Source: Phycisphaerae bacterium (GTDB taxonomy: Bacteria; Planctomycetota; Phycisphaerae; Phycisphaerales; SM1A02). Taken from it: a stretch of DNA of 29,224 nucleotides. The DNA is taken from the NCBI GenBank assembly GCA_002683195.1, contig NYSW01000060.1, positions 18,476 through 47,699 of the forward strand, given 5' to 3'. Made by a program: the position numbers and the translations under genes. Below the pieces are notes generated by a model. The model was not told where the DNA came from, did no database searches, and worked only from the letters and a program-made list of their open reading frames with translations. Position 1 is the stretch's first letter. Each line of letters begins with the position of its first letter. Below are positions 15,287-23,931 of the stretch, piece by piece.

Positions 15287-18200
15287 ATGCCACTCTTCTT
15301 CAAGCCGAAGGCCTCCCGTGAGGCCTCGAAGAACATTCCCAGCGTCAAGCCAGCCGCCGACGAGTCGCGACCGGCCGATCCCGGTTCACCGATCACCCCC
15401 ACCGATCCCGCCCTCGAAAGTCGGATCGTGGAGATCGGCACCGACTTTCTGGATCGCGCTCGCGGCGGAAAAGCCGGTGTCCTGAGCAAGGTGTTCTGGT
15501 CGGACAAGCTCATGGACTGGTCGATGAAGGATGAGGACTTCAAGGTCCAGTTGTTCCGGTTCGTCGACGCGTTCCCGATGCTGCGGACGCCGACCCAGAT
15601 CCATGAACACCTCGTGGACTATCTCTCCCAGCCCGGTGTGACGCCCCCTCCGGGCATGGACCTCGCGATCAAGGCCGGCGGTGTGGCCAAGACGATGTTC
15701 GCCCGGACCATGGCCGGCCAGATCACCGGCATGGCGGAGAAGTTCATCGCCGGCACCGATGCCGCCGATGCCCTGCCGACCCTCGAGAAGCTCTGGAAGC
15801 GAGGCCTGGCCTTCAGCGTCGACCTGCTCGGCGAAGCATGCGTCTCGGATGCCGAGGCCGAGGCCTACTGCGCGAAATACCTCGATCTGATCGAGAATCT
15901 TCCCGACGCGGTCGACGGCTGGGCCCCGAATGAACGGCTGGAGCGCGATCACCTCGGCCAGGTGCCCCGCACCAATGTCTCGATCAAGATCTCCTCGCTC
16001 TACGCCAAGACCGACCCGATCGACACCGCGGGATCGATTGAAGGACTCGTCGACGCCCTTCGCCCACTTCTCGAGCGGGCCCGGGATCGCGGCGTGCTCG
16101 TCAACTTCGACATGGAGCAGTTCGAACTCAAGGATCTCACCCTCGAACTCTTCATGCGGTGCTGCGAGGAAGTCGACTTCACGGCGGGTATCGCCATGCA
16201 GGCCTATCTCCGCTCTGGAGACGACGACGCACGACGAATCATCGAATGGTCGAAACGAACCGGACGCCAGGTCACCGTGAGACTGGTCAAGGGCGCCTAC
16301 TGGGACTACGAGACGATCCACGCGGAGGAAATGGGCTGGCCGGTCCCCGTCTGGAGCCGCAAGTGCGATTCCGACGCGTGCTTCGAACGCATGGCCGCGG
16401 CGTTCATTCATTCGACCCCCCGCACCATGAACCAAGGAGGCGTGAAGCTCGCCCTCGGTTCCCACAACGCCCGTTCGATCGGCGCCGCGATCGCGGAGCT
16501 CGAAAAGGCCGGCCTTCCGAGCGAGGCCCTCGAACTCCAGATGCTCTACGGCATGGCACCCGAACTCAAGCAGGCCGCGAGCGACATGGGCTTCCGGGTC
16601 CGCGAGTACGTTCCGGTCGGCGAGATGATTCCCGGCATGGCGTATCTGGTGCGAAGACTGCTGGAGAACACTTCGAACGAATCCTGGCTGAAGGCCGGGT
16701 TCATGGACGGCGTCGACGCTGCCACCCTGCTGTCTTCGCCTCATCGTCGATTCGAACGCGATCCCGGCGAAGAACGAATCAACGGAGCACCGGAACGACA
16801 CACGCTGTCCAACCACGATCCCGACGTGGGCGATGGCCGTCCCTTCTTCTCGGAATCCTTCCGCGACTTCGCCCAGCGCGAGGTGCGGGAGTCGTTTGCC
16901 CGAGCAGTTGATTCCGCCACCGTGCCGTCGGTCTCCAACCAGGCGACCGAAGCGGACGCCGATCGGGCGATGGACATCGCCCACGCGGCGTTCCCCGCCT
17001 GGCGCGACACCCCCGTCCGCGAGCGGGCCGCGATGCTGGTGAGGGCCGCGGGAATCATGCGACGCCGACGAGACGAACTCTCCGGCATCGTGATCCGGGA
17101 GAGCGGGAAGCCCTGGCGGGAAGCCGACGGAGACGTCTGCGAGGCGATCGACTTCCTCGAGTTCTACGCTCGAGAAGCGGTACCGCTTTTCGAGCCCCGA
17201 AGGCTCGGCCGATTCATCGGGGAGATCAACGAGGTGCTGCACCAGCCGCGGGGCGTGACCGTGGTGATCAGCCCGTGGAACTTCCCGCTCGCGATCTGTG
17301 CCGGAATGACCGCGGCGGCGCTGGTGTGTGGCAACACCTGCGTGGTCAAGCCCGCGGAACAGACTCCGGGCATCGCGAAGGTGATGCACGAGATTCTGAT
17401 CGAAGCCGGCTGCCCCCGCGACGCATGCGTGTTCCTACCCGGCCCCGGAGAGGTCGTGGGCGCCCGACTGGTCCGCGACGTCCGCACCTCGATCATCGCG
17501 TTCACGGGCAGCAAGGCGGTCGGCCTGGACATTCTCCGAGCCGCCGGCGACACCGCCGAAGATCAGCTCCACGTGAAGAAGGTCGTCTGCGAGATGGGTG
17601 GCAAGAATGCTTTGATCGTCGATGCAAGCGCAGACCTCGACGAAGCCGTGCTCGGCGTCCGCCATTCGGCTTTCGGCTTCAGCGGACAGAAGTGTTCCGC
17701 CTGCAGCCGAGCCATCGTGGTCGAAACCGCATACGACACCTTCCTCGAACGCATCGTGGAATCGACGCGAACCCTGGTGGTCGGTGACCCGAAGCTTCCA
17801 GGTACCGACGTCGGTCCGGTCATCGACCTCGACGCCCAGCGAAAATGCCGGGAGTACATCGAAATCGGACGATCCGAAGGTCGAGTGGAGATCGAACTCC
17901 CGGTTCCAGAAGGCCTTGAAGCCTCGGTGGGGCTGCCCTACGTCGGTCCCACGGTGATCAGTGGAATCGAAGCCCATCACCGACTCGCGGGTGAAGAGAT
18001 CTTTGGTCCCGTGCTGGCGGTCATGAAGGTCGCGGACTTCGACGAGGCACTCGCGGTGGCCAATGCCACCGCCTACAAACTGACCGGAGGGGTGTTCAGT
18101 CGGAAGCCGAGCCATCTGGATCAGGCCAGGCGGGACTACCGAGTCGGGAACCTCTACCTCAACCGTGGAATCACCGGGGCGCTCGTCGGCCGACAGCCCT

Positions 18201-18331
18201 TCGGTGGCTTCGGCATGTCGGGGGTCGGAACCAAGGCCGGCGGCCATGATTACCTGCTGCAGTTCGTCGAACCGCGGGCGATCACCGAAAACGCGATGCG
18301 TCGCGGTTTCGCTCCCGGACTCTCCGAGTAG
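15287..18331 (+). CDS. putA: Bifunctional proline dehydrogenase / P5C dehydrogenase
   Basis: Oxidises proline to glutamate in two steps: an FAD-dependent proline dehydrogenase and an NAD-dependent glutamate-semialdehyde dehydrogenase, with channelling between them. The proline dehydrogenase barrel covers about residues 60-480, with NVSIKISSLYAK, VRLVKGAYWDYE and VREYVPVGEMIPGMAYLVRRLLEN. The aldehyde dehydrogenase covers about 530-1000, with SPWNFPLAI, FTGSKAVG, the catalytic Glu769 in CEMGGKN and the nucleophile Cys803 in SGQKCSACSR. At 1014 residues it matches the minimal PutA type. It lacks the N-terminal ribbon-helix-helix repressor domain of the E. coli form, so it should not regulate its own gene. 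The first ~45 residues are Lys/Pro/Ser-rich and probably disordered. Confidence 0.96.
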   Translation: MPLFFKPKASREASKNIPSVKPAADESRPADPGSPITPTDPALESRIVEIGTDFLDRARGGKAGVLSKVFWSDKLMDWSMKDEDFKVQLFRFVDAFPMLRTPTQIHEHLVDYLSQPGVTPPPGMDLAIKAGGVAKTMFARTMAGQITGMAEKFIAGTDAADALPTLEKLWKRGLAFSVDLLGEACVSDAEAEAYCAKYLDLIENLPDAVDGWAPNERLERDHLGQVPRTNVSIKISSLYAKTDPIDTAGSIEGLVDALRPLLERARDRGVLVNFDMEQFELKDLTLELFMRCCEEVDFTAGIAMQAYLRSGDDDARRIIEWSKRTGRQVTVRLVKGAYWDYETIHAEEMGWPVPVWSRKCDSDACFERMAAAFIHSTPRTMNQGGVKLALGSHNARSIGAAIAELEKAGLPSEALELQMLYGMAPELKQAASDMGFRVREYVPVGEMIPGMAYLVRRLLENTSNESWLKAGFMDGVDAATLLSSPHRRFERDPGEERINGAPERHTLSNHDPDVGDGRPFFSESFRDFAQREVRESFARAVDSATVPSVSNQATEADADRAMDIAHAAFPAWRDTPVRERAAMLVRAAGIMRRRRDELSGIVIRESGKPWREADGDVCEAIDFLEFYAREAVPLFEPRRLGRFIGEINEVLHQPRGVTVVISPWNFPLAICAGMTAAALVCGNTCVVKPAEQTPGIAKVMHEILIEAGCPRDACVFLPGPGEVVGARLVRDVRTSIIAFTGSKAVGLDILRAAGDTAEDQLHVKKVVCEMGGKNALIVDASADLDEAVLGVRHSAFGFSGQKCSACSRAIVVETAYDTFLERIVESTRTLVVGDPKLPGTDVGPVIDLDAQRKCREYIEIGRSEGRVEIELPVPEGLEASVGLPYVGPTVISGIEAHHRLAGEEIFGPVLAVMKVADFDEALAVANATAYKLTGGVFSRKPSHLDQARRDYRVGNLYLNRGITGALVGRQPFGGFGMSGVGTKAGGHDYLLQFVEPRAITENAMRRGFAPGLSE

Positions 18332-18354
18332 CGGGGTCACGCCACCCGTCTCCC

Positions 18355-19782
18355 TCAGGCCGGTCGATCACTCGGCCCGGCGACGGGTTCTATCCAGTCG
18401 ACGAGCCCATCGGTCAGCCCATCGGCCTGATCCGGCCCCATGGTTCCTGGCTCGTAGTCGATCACCGCGGACGGATCCTTCACCACCGCCGCCAAGGCGG
18501 TCCAGGTGCCTTCGATGATCCCCTGGGTCGCAAAGCGAGTCATGTTGCCGTCGAGGGCATCGCCAAGCAACTGCTCGTAGGGAAGTCGCTCCCGTCCGAG
18601 CGCATGCTCGAAATCGACGTCGAGCAGCACTTCGGTGGAAGCCATCGAACCGGTCGACGAAGGATCAAGAGCCTGAACGCTGGCCTGGACACCGTCGTGA
18701 TGTCCGAGTCGGAATCGAATTCGGTTGGGAGTCGGCGGGGTGCCTCCATGCAGATCCGCACCGAAGAGATCCAGCGGAGGCGACTTCAAGACCACGACCG
18801 CTTCGGTTGCCGTGGCCCCCAATGACTTCCCGGCCCGGATCAGGAACGGCACCCCCGACCATCGCCAGGAATCGATGTACACCCGCAGCGCGACGAAAGT
18901 TTCAGTGGTGGAATCACCGGCAACACCTTCGACTTCCAGATATCCGCGATACCGGCCCCTGACCACGTCTTCGGATCGAATCGGTCGCATCGCCTCGAAC
19001 ACGGCTTCCTGTGCCACATGAAGGTCGGCAGGCTTCGCGGACACCGGGGGATCCATCGCCAGCAACCCGACGATCTGCATGATGTGATTCTGGACGACGT
19101 CCTTGAGCGCCCCCACCTTGTCGTAGAACGAACCGCGATCCGCGACGTCGAAAGACTCCGCCATCGTGATCTGAACGCACTCGACGTGATCCCGATTCCA
19201 GAGCGGTTCGAACAGCCGGTTGGCGAACCTCCAGACCATGATGTTCTGGACCTGATTCTTCCCCAGATAGTGGTCGATGCGATAGAGCTGTTCGTCGCGG
19301 AGCATCTCCGAGAGCGACTCGTACAACGCGCGGGCGGATTCCAGATCATGGCCGAAGGGCTTCTCCACCACGACCCGGATGCCATCCGCGGAGACCATGT
19401 CCGCCTCATGAAGTCCTCGAACGACGGTCTCGAAGAGCGACGGTGGAATCTCCAGGTAGAAAAGCGGCCGAGCGGCCGAGCCGAGCGCGGTCTTCACCGC
19501 CTCATAGGTCACGGACTTCGAGTAATCACCCTGCACGAACCGCATCCGGTCCGACATCCCTTTCCAGATCTTCTCGTCGATCTCGGCCCCGGCCGCCTCC
19601 ACCGCCGCCCGCGCATGCGACCGGAGATCATCATCGGACCAGGATGTGAACGCCACGCCGATGATCGGCAGGTCGAGCAACCCCCGCTCGGCGAGCCGAT
19701 AGAGGGATACGAAGGTCATCTTCTTCGCGAGATCACCGGAGGCTCCGAAGAGCACGATGGCGTCCGATCTTCCTGCACTCAT
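18355..19782 (-). CDS. zwf: Glucose-6-phosphate dehydrogenase
   Basis: Oxidises glucose-6-phosphate to 6-phosphogluconolactone with NAD(P), the entry to the oxidative pentose-phosphate and Entner-Doudoroff routes. It has 475 residues, a normal length. The dinucleotide-binding GASGDLAK (13-20), EKPFGHD (140-146) and the active-site RIDHYLGK (168-175) are present. The residue after GK is Asn176, where Glu is usual. It is the last gene of a minus-strand run with an esterase and sugar-transporter genes, 77 nt after the esterase stop. The Shine-Dalgarno GGAG (19791-19794) lies inside a perfect hairpin, so its translation may be controlled separately. Confidence 0.96.
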   Translation of the reverse strand: MSAGRSDAIVLFGASGDLAKKMTFVSLYRLAERGLLDLPIIGVAFTSWSDDDLRSHARAAVEAAGAEIDEKIWKGMSDRMRFVQGDYSKSVTYEAVKTALGSAARPLFYLEIPPSLFETVVRGLHEADMVSADGIRVVVEKPFGHDLESARALYESLSEMLRDEQLYRIDHYLGKNQVQNIMVWRFANRLFEPLWNRDHVECVQITMAESFDVADRGSFYDKVGALKDVVQNHIMQIVGLLAMDPPVSAKPADLHVAQEAVFEAMRPIRSEDVVRGRYRGYLEVEGVAGDSTTETFVALRVYIDSWRWSGVPFLIRAGKSLGATATEAVVVLKSPPLDLFGADLHGGTPPTPNRIRFRLGHHDGVQASVQALDPSSTGSMASTEVLLDVDFEHALGRERLPYEQLLGDALDGNMTRFATQGIIEGTWTALAAVVKDPSAVIDYEPGTMGPDQADGLTDGLVDWIEPVAGPSDRPA

Positions 19783-19787
19783 GACGT

Positions 19788-19807
19788 TTGCTCCAGTCGA
19801 GGAGCAA
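19788..19807 (-). promoter_or_regulatory. Hairpin sequestering the zwf ribosome-binding site
   Basis: On the minus strand TTGCTCC (19807-19801), a 6-nt loop and GGAGCAA (19794-19788) form a perfect 7-bp stem. It ends 5 nt before the zwf ATG. The GGAG in the downstream arm is the only good Shine-Dalgarno sequence, 8 nt from the start codon, so the folded RNA would block initiation. Confidence 0.55.
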
Positions 19808-19859
19808 GGAAGGTACCAACCTCAAGGTCACTTCGATCGGCCCGGGACGCGGAAAGCGA

Positions 19860-20684
19860 TCACGGACCATCGAGCGAAACCGGGTCCGGACGCCGCTGGG
19901 CGAACATCCACTCGACGACGCCGCCGGGACCATACGCCCAGCTCCAGGAGTCGTGCCCCACGCCGGGGAGTTCGGTGTGACCGACCCGGCCACCTTCACC
20001 ACGAATCCCATCGACCATCGCCCGTGACTGCCCGACCAGAATGACCCGGTCCGCATCTCCGTGGACGTTCCAGATCGGAGTCCCTCCCTCGGCGATGATC
20101 TTCGCCGCGGACGGATCTCCGCCGCCACAGATCGGAACCGCGGCGGCGAAGGTCTCGGGATGATCCTCGAGCAGCGCCCAGGAACCGAATCCTCCCATCG
20201 AAAGTCCCGTGAGATAAAGCCGGGTGGGGTCGACCGACGGGTCCTTGGAAAGTTCCGTCACCTTCTTCATCACCGCTCGCAGTTCGGGGGTCGACTGCGC
20301 CGAGGTGTCCTGTCGCCAGGTACCGTCCTCGCCCTTCATCATCCCCGACCAGGATCGATCCCGAGGGCACTGGACCGCCAGCACGTGGGCCGGATGTCGC
20401 CGCCCGAGATGCGATTCACGAATCCAGCGATCCGGGAAATGACGGAGCTGGCTCTGATTGTCGTCTCCGCGTTCACCGGCTCCGTGGAGAAAGATCACCA
20501 GCGGCCGCGGCTCATCGGAAGAGGCATCCTCCGGTCGATGCAGCCGATACGGAATGGTTCGAGTTCCTTCCGCCACCGGGACCTCGATCTCGCCTTTCTC
20601 GTAGGCGGCCTCGACCTCGGGCGGCGCCCCGGCTGAAGTCGAGGTTCCAAGCAGGACTCCGGCGATCAGTGATCGAATCGACAT
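19860..20684 (-). CDS. Secreted alpha/beta-hydrolase (esterase/PHB-depolymerase-like)
   Basis: A 274-residue serine hydrolase, probably exported. The N-terminus (MSIRSLIAGVLLGTSTSAGA) looks like a short signal peptide. The catalytic triad is visible: Ser162 in GLSMGG, an Asp in HGDADRVI (210 or 212) and His244 in GVGHDSW. The oxyanion region LVIFLHGAGERGDDN is present too. Planctomycete esterases of this pattern are often annotated as prolyl-oligopeptidase- or feruloyl-esterase-like. It lies 19 nt after the second sugar permease gene, has a GGAG ribosome site, and precedes zwf. This suggests it removes ester groups (acetyl or aromatic) from the imported glycan. The substrate is inferred only. 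Confidence 0.85.
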   Translation of the reverse strand: MSIRSLIAGVLLGTSTSAGAPPEVEAAYEKGEIEVPVAEGTRTIPYRLHRPEDASSDEPRPLVIFLHGAGERGDDNQSQLRHFPDRWIRESHLGRRHPAHVLAVQCPRDRSWSGMMKGEDGTWRQDTSAQSTPELRAVMKKVTELSKDPSVDPTRLYLTGLSMGGFGSWALLEDHPETFAAAVPICGGGDPSAAKIIAEGGTPIWNVHGDADRVILVGQSRAMVDGIRGEGGRVGHTELPGVGHDSWSWAYGPGGVVEWMFAQRRPDPVSLDGP

Positions 20685-20703
20685 CAGGTGCTCCAGACGG
20701 AAT

Positions 20704-21576
20704 TCAGCCCTTGGTGCCCGCGGTCGAGATGCCCTCGACGAAGGTCCGCTGCATCAGGACGAACAGGATGAGTACCGGCCCCACCATCACGGTGGTGGCT
20801 GCCATCAAGAGGTTCCACGGGGTCTGACCCAGCTTCGAGAGGTACAACTGCAGTCCGAGCGCGAGGGTGAACTGATCTCGGTGGGTCAGGAACACCAGCG
20901 GTCCGAGGAAATCGTTCCACACGAACATGAAGTGGAACAACGCCACCACCAGAAGTGCGGGAATCGAGAGTGGAAGGATGACGTGGATGAAATTTCGGAC
21001 GTGGCCGCAGCCGTCGATTCGACTCGCGTCGTCGAGTTCGCGGGGAATCGTGAGGAAGAACTGCCGGAGCAGGAAGATGCTGAAGGCGTTTCCAAACCAC
21101 GCCGGCACCCACAGGGGCGCGAAGGTGCCGATCCATCCGATCTCTCGGAACATCGTGAACAACGGAACCATCACCACCGGGAACGGAATCATCATCGTGG
21201 CCAGCATCACCATGAAGGCAACGCCCCGGCCTCGCCAGCGCACGCGGGCGAAACCGTATGCCACCACCGCGCTGGAGACCGTGGTGCCGACCACTCCGAG
21301 CAACGCGATCCAGAGGGTGTTCCGCAGGTAGAGCGGGATGTCGGTGTTCTCGTCGGTCATCACATGCTGATAGTTGGCTCCGGTGCGGCCCGCGGTCTCC
21401 GCCAGCCCCCCGTCGAGGAATGGCGCCGAGGGTTCGGAACCGCCGGTCGAGATGGTCAGCATGTAGATGATGGGCAGGAGTGCCGTCGCCGCGACCAGCC
21501 CGAGCAGGGCGTAGACGACGGCACGGCTGGCGGCCAGCCGGAATTCCTGCGGTGATTTCATGTTCGAATCGTGCAC
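20704..21576 (-). CDS. CUT1 sugar ABC transporter permease (MalG-like)
   Basis: Inner-membrane subunit of a binding-protein-dependent carbohydrate importer. The 290 residues include about six membrane segments, a long periplasmic loop after the first, and the cytoplasmic EAA-type loop DASRIDGCGHVRNFIHVILPLSIPAL that docks the ATPase. The C-terminus (QRTFVEGISTAGTKG) is typical of the MalG/UgpE group. I use the GTG at 21576 because AGAAGA precedes it at good spacing; an in-frame ATG at 21561 lacks such a site. The start is 9 nt after the stop of the first permease gene. Confidence 0.93.
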   Translation of the reverse strand: MHDSNMKSPQEFRLAASRAVVYALLGLVAATALLPIIYMLTISTGGSEPSAPFLDGGLAETAGRTGANYQHVMTDENTDIPLYLRNTLWIALLGVVGTTVSSAVVAYGFARVRWRGRGVAFMVMLATMMIPFPVVMVPLFTMFREIGWIGTFAPLWVPAWFGNAFSIFLLRQFFLTIPRELDDASRIDGCGHVRNFIHVILPLSIPALLVVALFHFMFVWNDFLGPLVFLTHRDQFTLALGLQLYLSKLGQTPWNLLMAATTVMVGPVLILFVLMQRTFVEGISTAGTKG

Positions 21577-21585
21577 GGGTTCTTC

Positions 21586-22470
21586 TCAGGCTCCTCGGTA
21601 GTAGACGAGCCGGCGTCCGGCGAGAAGGATGAGCCCGGTGAGGGCCAGGATGATCACGAATTGGAGCACACCGAGGGCGGAGGCGTATCCCATGTCACCA
21701 AAGGTGAACGCCTGGTCGTAGACGTACATCGAATGGAAGTAGGTCGAACGCTGGGGTCCGCCTCCGGTGAGGAGGAGCGGGACCGCGAAGACCTGGGCCG
21801 CGTTGATGACTCCGATGATCACGTTGAAGAGGATCACCGGCGAGATCATCGGCAGCACGACGTGAATGAATCGGCCCCAACGCCCGACGCCGTCGATCGA
21901 TGCCGCCTCATGGAGTTGCTTCGGAACGTCCCGCAGACCGGCCAGATAGATGACCACCGCAGGACCGACACCCCAGAGGCTCATGAGGAGCAACGCCGCC
22001 ATCGCCCAGAATCCACTTCCAAACCAGTTGGGGCCCCGCACTCCCGTCCAACCGAGCAGTCCTTCGATGATCCGGTTGAAGATTCCGAACTCGGGGTCGT
22101 ACCCGAGCTTGAAGATGACCGCGAGAGCCACGAGAGGAAGCACCGAGGGTGCGAAGACCGCCGCTCGCCAGAAAGACTGGAACCGCGACGGCTTGGAAAG
22201 CAGCACCGCGAGCGAGATCGAAAGCGCGGTACCGACCACGATGGTCAACACTCCGAACACCGCCGTGTTCCAGAGCACGGTGCCGAGAATCGGATCGTCC
22301 AGCATCCGGGTGTAGTTCTCGACTCCGACCGGAATGGGAGGTTCGAGCAAGGTGTAGTCGGTGAATCCGTACCACAGAGCCAGAGCCACCGGGAGTACGG
22401 TGAAGATCGAGAACCCCAGAACCCAGGGTCCGATCCAGAACAGTCCGGTGAACGTGGAATCGTGCCGCAT
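21586..22470 (-). CDS. CUT1 sugar ABC transporter permease (MalF/UgpA-like)
   Basis: First membrane subunit of the importer. The 294 residues contain six predicted helices, starting with GLFWIGPWVLGFSIFTVLPVALALWYGF. The ATPase-docking loop reads EAASIDGVGRWGRFIHVVLPMISP. The ATG at 22470 overlaps the binding-protein stop by one base (TGATG), and a G-rich site just upstream lies within the end of that gene, so translation is probably coupled. No long N-terminal extension like that of E. coli MalF is present. Confidence 0.94.
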   Translation of the reverse strand: MRHDSTFTGLFWIGPWVLGFSIFTVLPVALALWYGFTDYTLLEPPIPVGVENYTRMLDDPILGTVLWNTAVFGVLTIVVGTALSISLAVLLSKPSRFQSFWRAAVFAPSVLPLVALAVIFKLGYDPEFGIFNRIIEGLLGWTGVRGPNWFGSGFWAMAALLLMSLWGVGPAVVIYLAGLRDVPKQLHEAASIDGVGRWGRFIHVVLPMISPVILFNVIIGVINAAQVFAVPLLLTGGGPQRSTYFHSMYVYDQAFTFGDMGYASALGVLQFVIILALTGLILLAGRRLVYYRGA

Positions 22471-23876
22471 CAGGCGCCCCCCAACAGATCAAGCCAGGGA
22501 TCCCGCTGGCCTCGACGCTCACGTCGCTTCGTGGCCCGGGAGAGAATCGCCTCGACTTCCGCCTGCACCGCTTCGAGCGGGGCTCTGGCCGAATCACTTC
22601 GCAGATTCCAGATCGCATCGAGACCGACCCCGAGGGCCATCCCGAATTCGTCCCAGCTGCTGATCCAGGGGGTGGTGTACGCATTGGGACTGTGAAGCAG
22701 TTGTTCGTGCACTTCGACCGCCCGGTTGGGGTGGTCGCGACGAAATGCCTCGCTGCTCTTCGCGAGGGGCGACGGCTTCGCATGGCCGGAACAGAGGGTC
22801 TCCATGTTCTCCGGCTGCTGGGTGAAGGCGATGAATTCCATCGAAGCCTCTGGATTTCTGGCCCCCTTGGGAATCACCAGGATGTCGGTCTCGATCGGAC
22901 CGAAGGGCGGCTCGTCTTCAAGACCCTCGGCCACCGGAAAGAAGCAGGCGCCGTAATCGAAGTTGTCCTTGCCCAGTTCCTGATCCATGAACATCGGGAT
23001 CCACGGGCCCTGCACCGTGCTGGCGAGGCGACCGGAGAAGAAATTCCGGTACGGAGAAGGATTGTCCACCGGCGCTCCCTGGAACGCGCGAAGACGGTCG
23101 AGTCCCCATCGTCGGGGGAACGACTGGTACCAGTCGTAGGCCGAGACGACCTGTGGTGAGTCCACCGTGGCCAGTCCGGTCTTCTCGTCGTAGAGGCCCC
23201 CGCCGAAGAATCCACCCCAGCACCAGCTCCACCAACCCGGATCGGTCGGCAGGAATCCGGCGCGTTCGACGTCCCCGTCGGCCTCGAGTTTCGTGGTGGC
23301 GGCGATCATCCGGTCGAATTCGGGGATCGTTCGCGGCGGCGCGTCCGGATCCCAGCCGCATTCCCGAAGGATGCTGCGGTTGTAATAGAGGACGATCGAA
23401 CTCGGCGTGCTGGGGGCCGCAAGCTGTTCTCCCCGACGGAAGACCAGCGGCTGAATGGCCTTCGCATACGAAGAGGCCTCGATTCCAAAGGACTTGAGAC
23501 CGTCGAGCGGCATGATCGCGCCGCACTGATCGAAGAACGGAAGATTGCGATTCCAGAGCCCGAGGATGTCGGGAGGATCACCGGCCGCGATCGCCAACTT
23601 GGCCTTGCGATCGATCCCACCCATGGTGAGATAGTTGACGAAGATCCGATCCTGGCTTTCGTTGAATCGGTTGACCACCACTTCCATGGCGTCGGCTTCG
23701 TGACCGGTCCATTTCTCCCAGTAGTCGAGCGTGATCCGATTGGTCGGCCCGGCGCGTCTCGCGCTGGGACCGAAAAGGGCGTACCCGACCGCCGTGGCGC
23801 CGATGCCACCGATCGCGATTCGCCGGCTGATCGCCCCCACTCCGGGGCCTCCGCTCTGTTCTGGAAAATCGTTCAT
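22470..23876 (-). CDS. Sugar-binding protein of a CUT1 ABC importer, Tat-exported
   Basis: Extracytoplasmic solute-binding protein of family 1, 468 residues. The N-terminus carries a twin-arginine signal (SRRIAIGG at 17-24, then a hydrophobic stretch to about 36) and no lipobox cysteine. It would therefore be exported folded and, unless held by an uncleaved signal, be soluble in the periplasm. The mature part starts ITLDYWEKWTGHEADAMEVVVNRFNES, typical of oligosaccharide-binding proteins. A strong ribosome site (GGGAGGA, 23881-23887) lies 4 nt before the ATG. It is the first gene of the minus-strand operon binding protein-permease-permease-esterase-zwf. The ligand is unknown; the nearby GH1 enzyme suggests a beta-glucoside or oligosaccharide. 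Confidence 0.93.
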   Translation of the reverse strand: MNDFPEQSGGPGVGAISRRIAIGGIGATAVGYALFGPSARRAGPTNRITLDYWEKWTGHEADAMEVVVNRFNESQDRIFVNYLTMGGIDRKAKLAIAAGDPPDILGLWNRNLPFFDQCGAIMPLDGLKSFGIEASSYAKAIQPLVFRRGEQLAAPSTPSSIVLYYNRSILRECGWDPDAPPRTIPEFDRMIAATTKLEADGDVERAGFLPTDPGWWSWCWGGFFGGGLYDEKTGLATVDSPQVVSAYDWYQSFPRRWGLDRLRAFQGAPVDNPSPYRNFFSGRLASTVQGPWIPMFMDQELGKDNFDYGACFFPVAEGLEDEPPFGPIETDILVIPKGARNPEASMEFIAFTQQPENMETLCSGHAKPSPLAKSSEAFRRDHPNRAVEVHEQLLHSPNAYTTPWISSWDEFGMALGVGLDAIWNLRSDSARAPLEAVQAEVEAILSRATKRRERRGQRDPWLDLLGGA

Positions 23877-23894
23877 TGCGTCCTCCCATGGTAA

Positions 23895-23925
23895 TCGACA
23901 ACGGCTCGACGCCGTGGACTACACT
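23895..23925 (+). promoter_or_regulatory. Putative promoter with operator-like repeat for the ABC ATPase gene
   Basis: TCGACA (23895-23900; one mismatch to the -35 consensus) and TACACT (23920-23925) are separated by 19 nt. TACACT ends 6 nt before the ATG at 23932. The spacer holds a perfect inverted repeat ACGGC-TCGAC-GCCGT (23901-23915), a plausible repressor site for both divergent units. The 19-nt spacing is long, and five-base arms can arise by chance. Confidence 0.42.
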
Positions 23926-23931
23926 GCACGA

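Noticed and set aside
15386..17389. A 667-codon open frame antisense to putA
   Set aside because: The sense strand carries complete conserved PutA motifs throughout. The antisense product has no recognisable domain.
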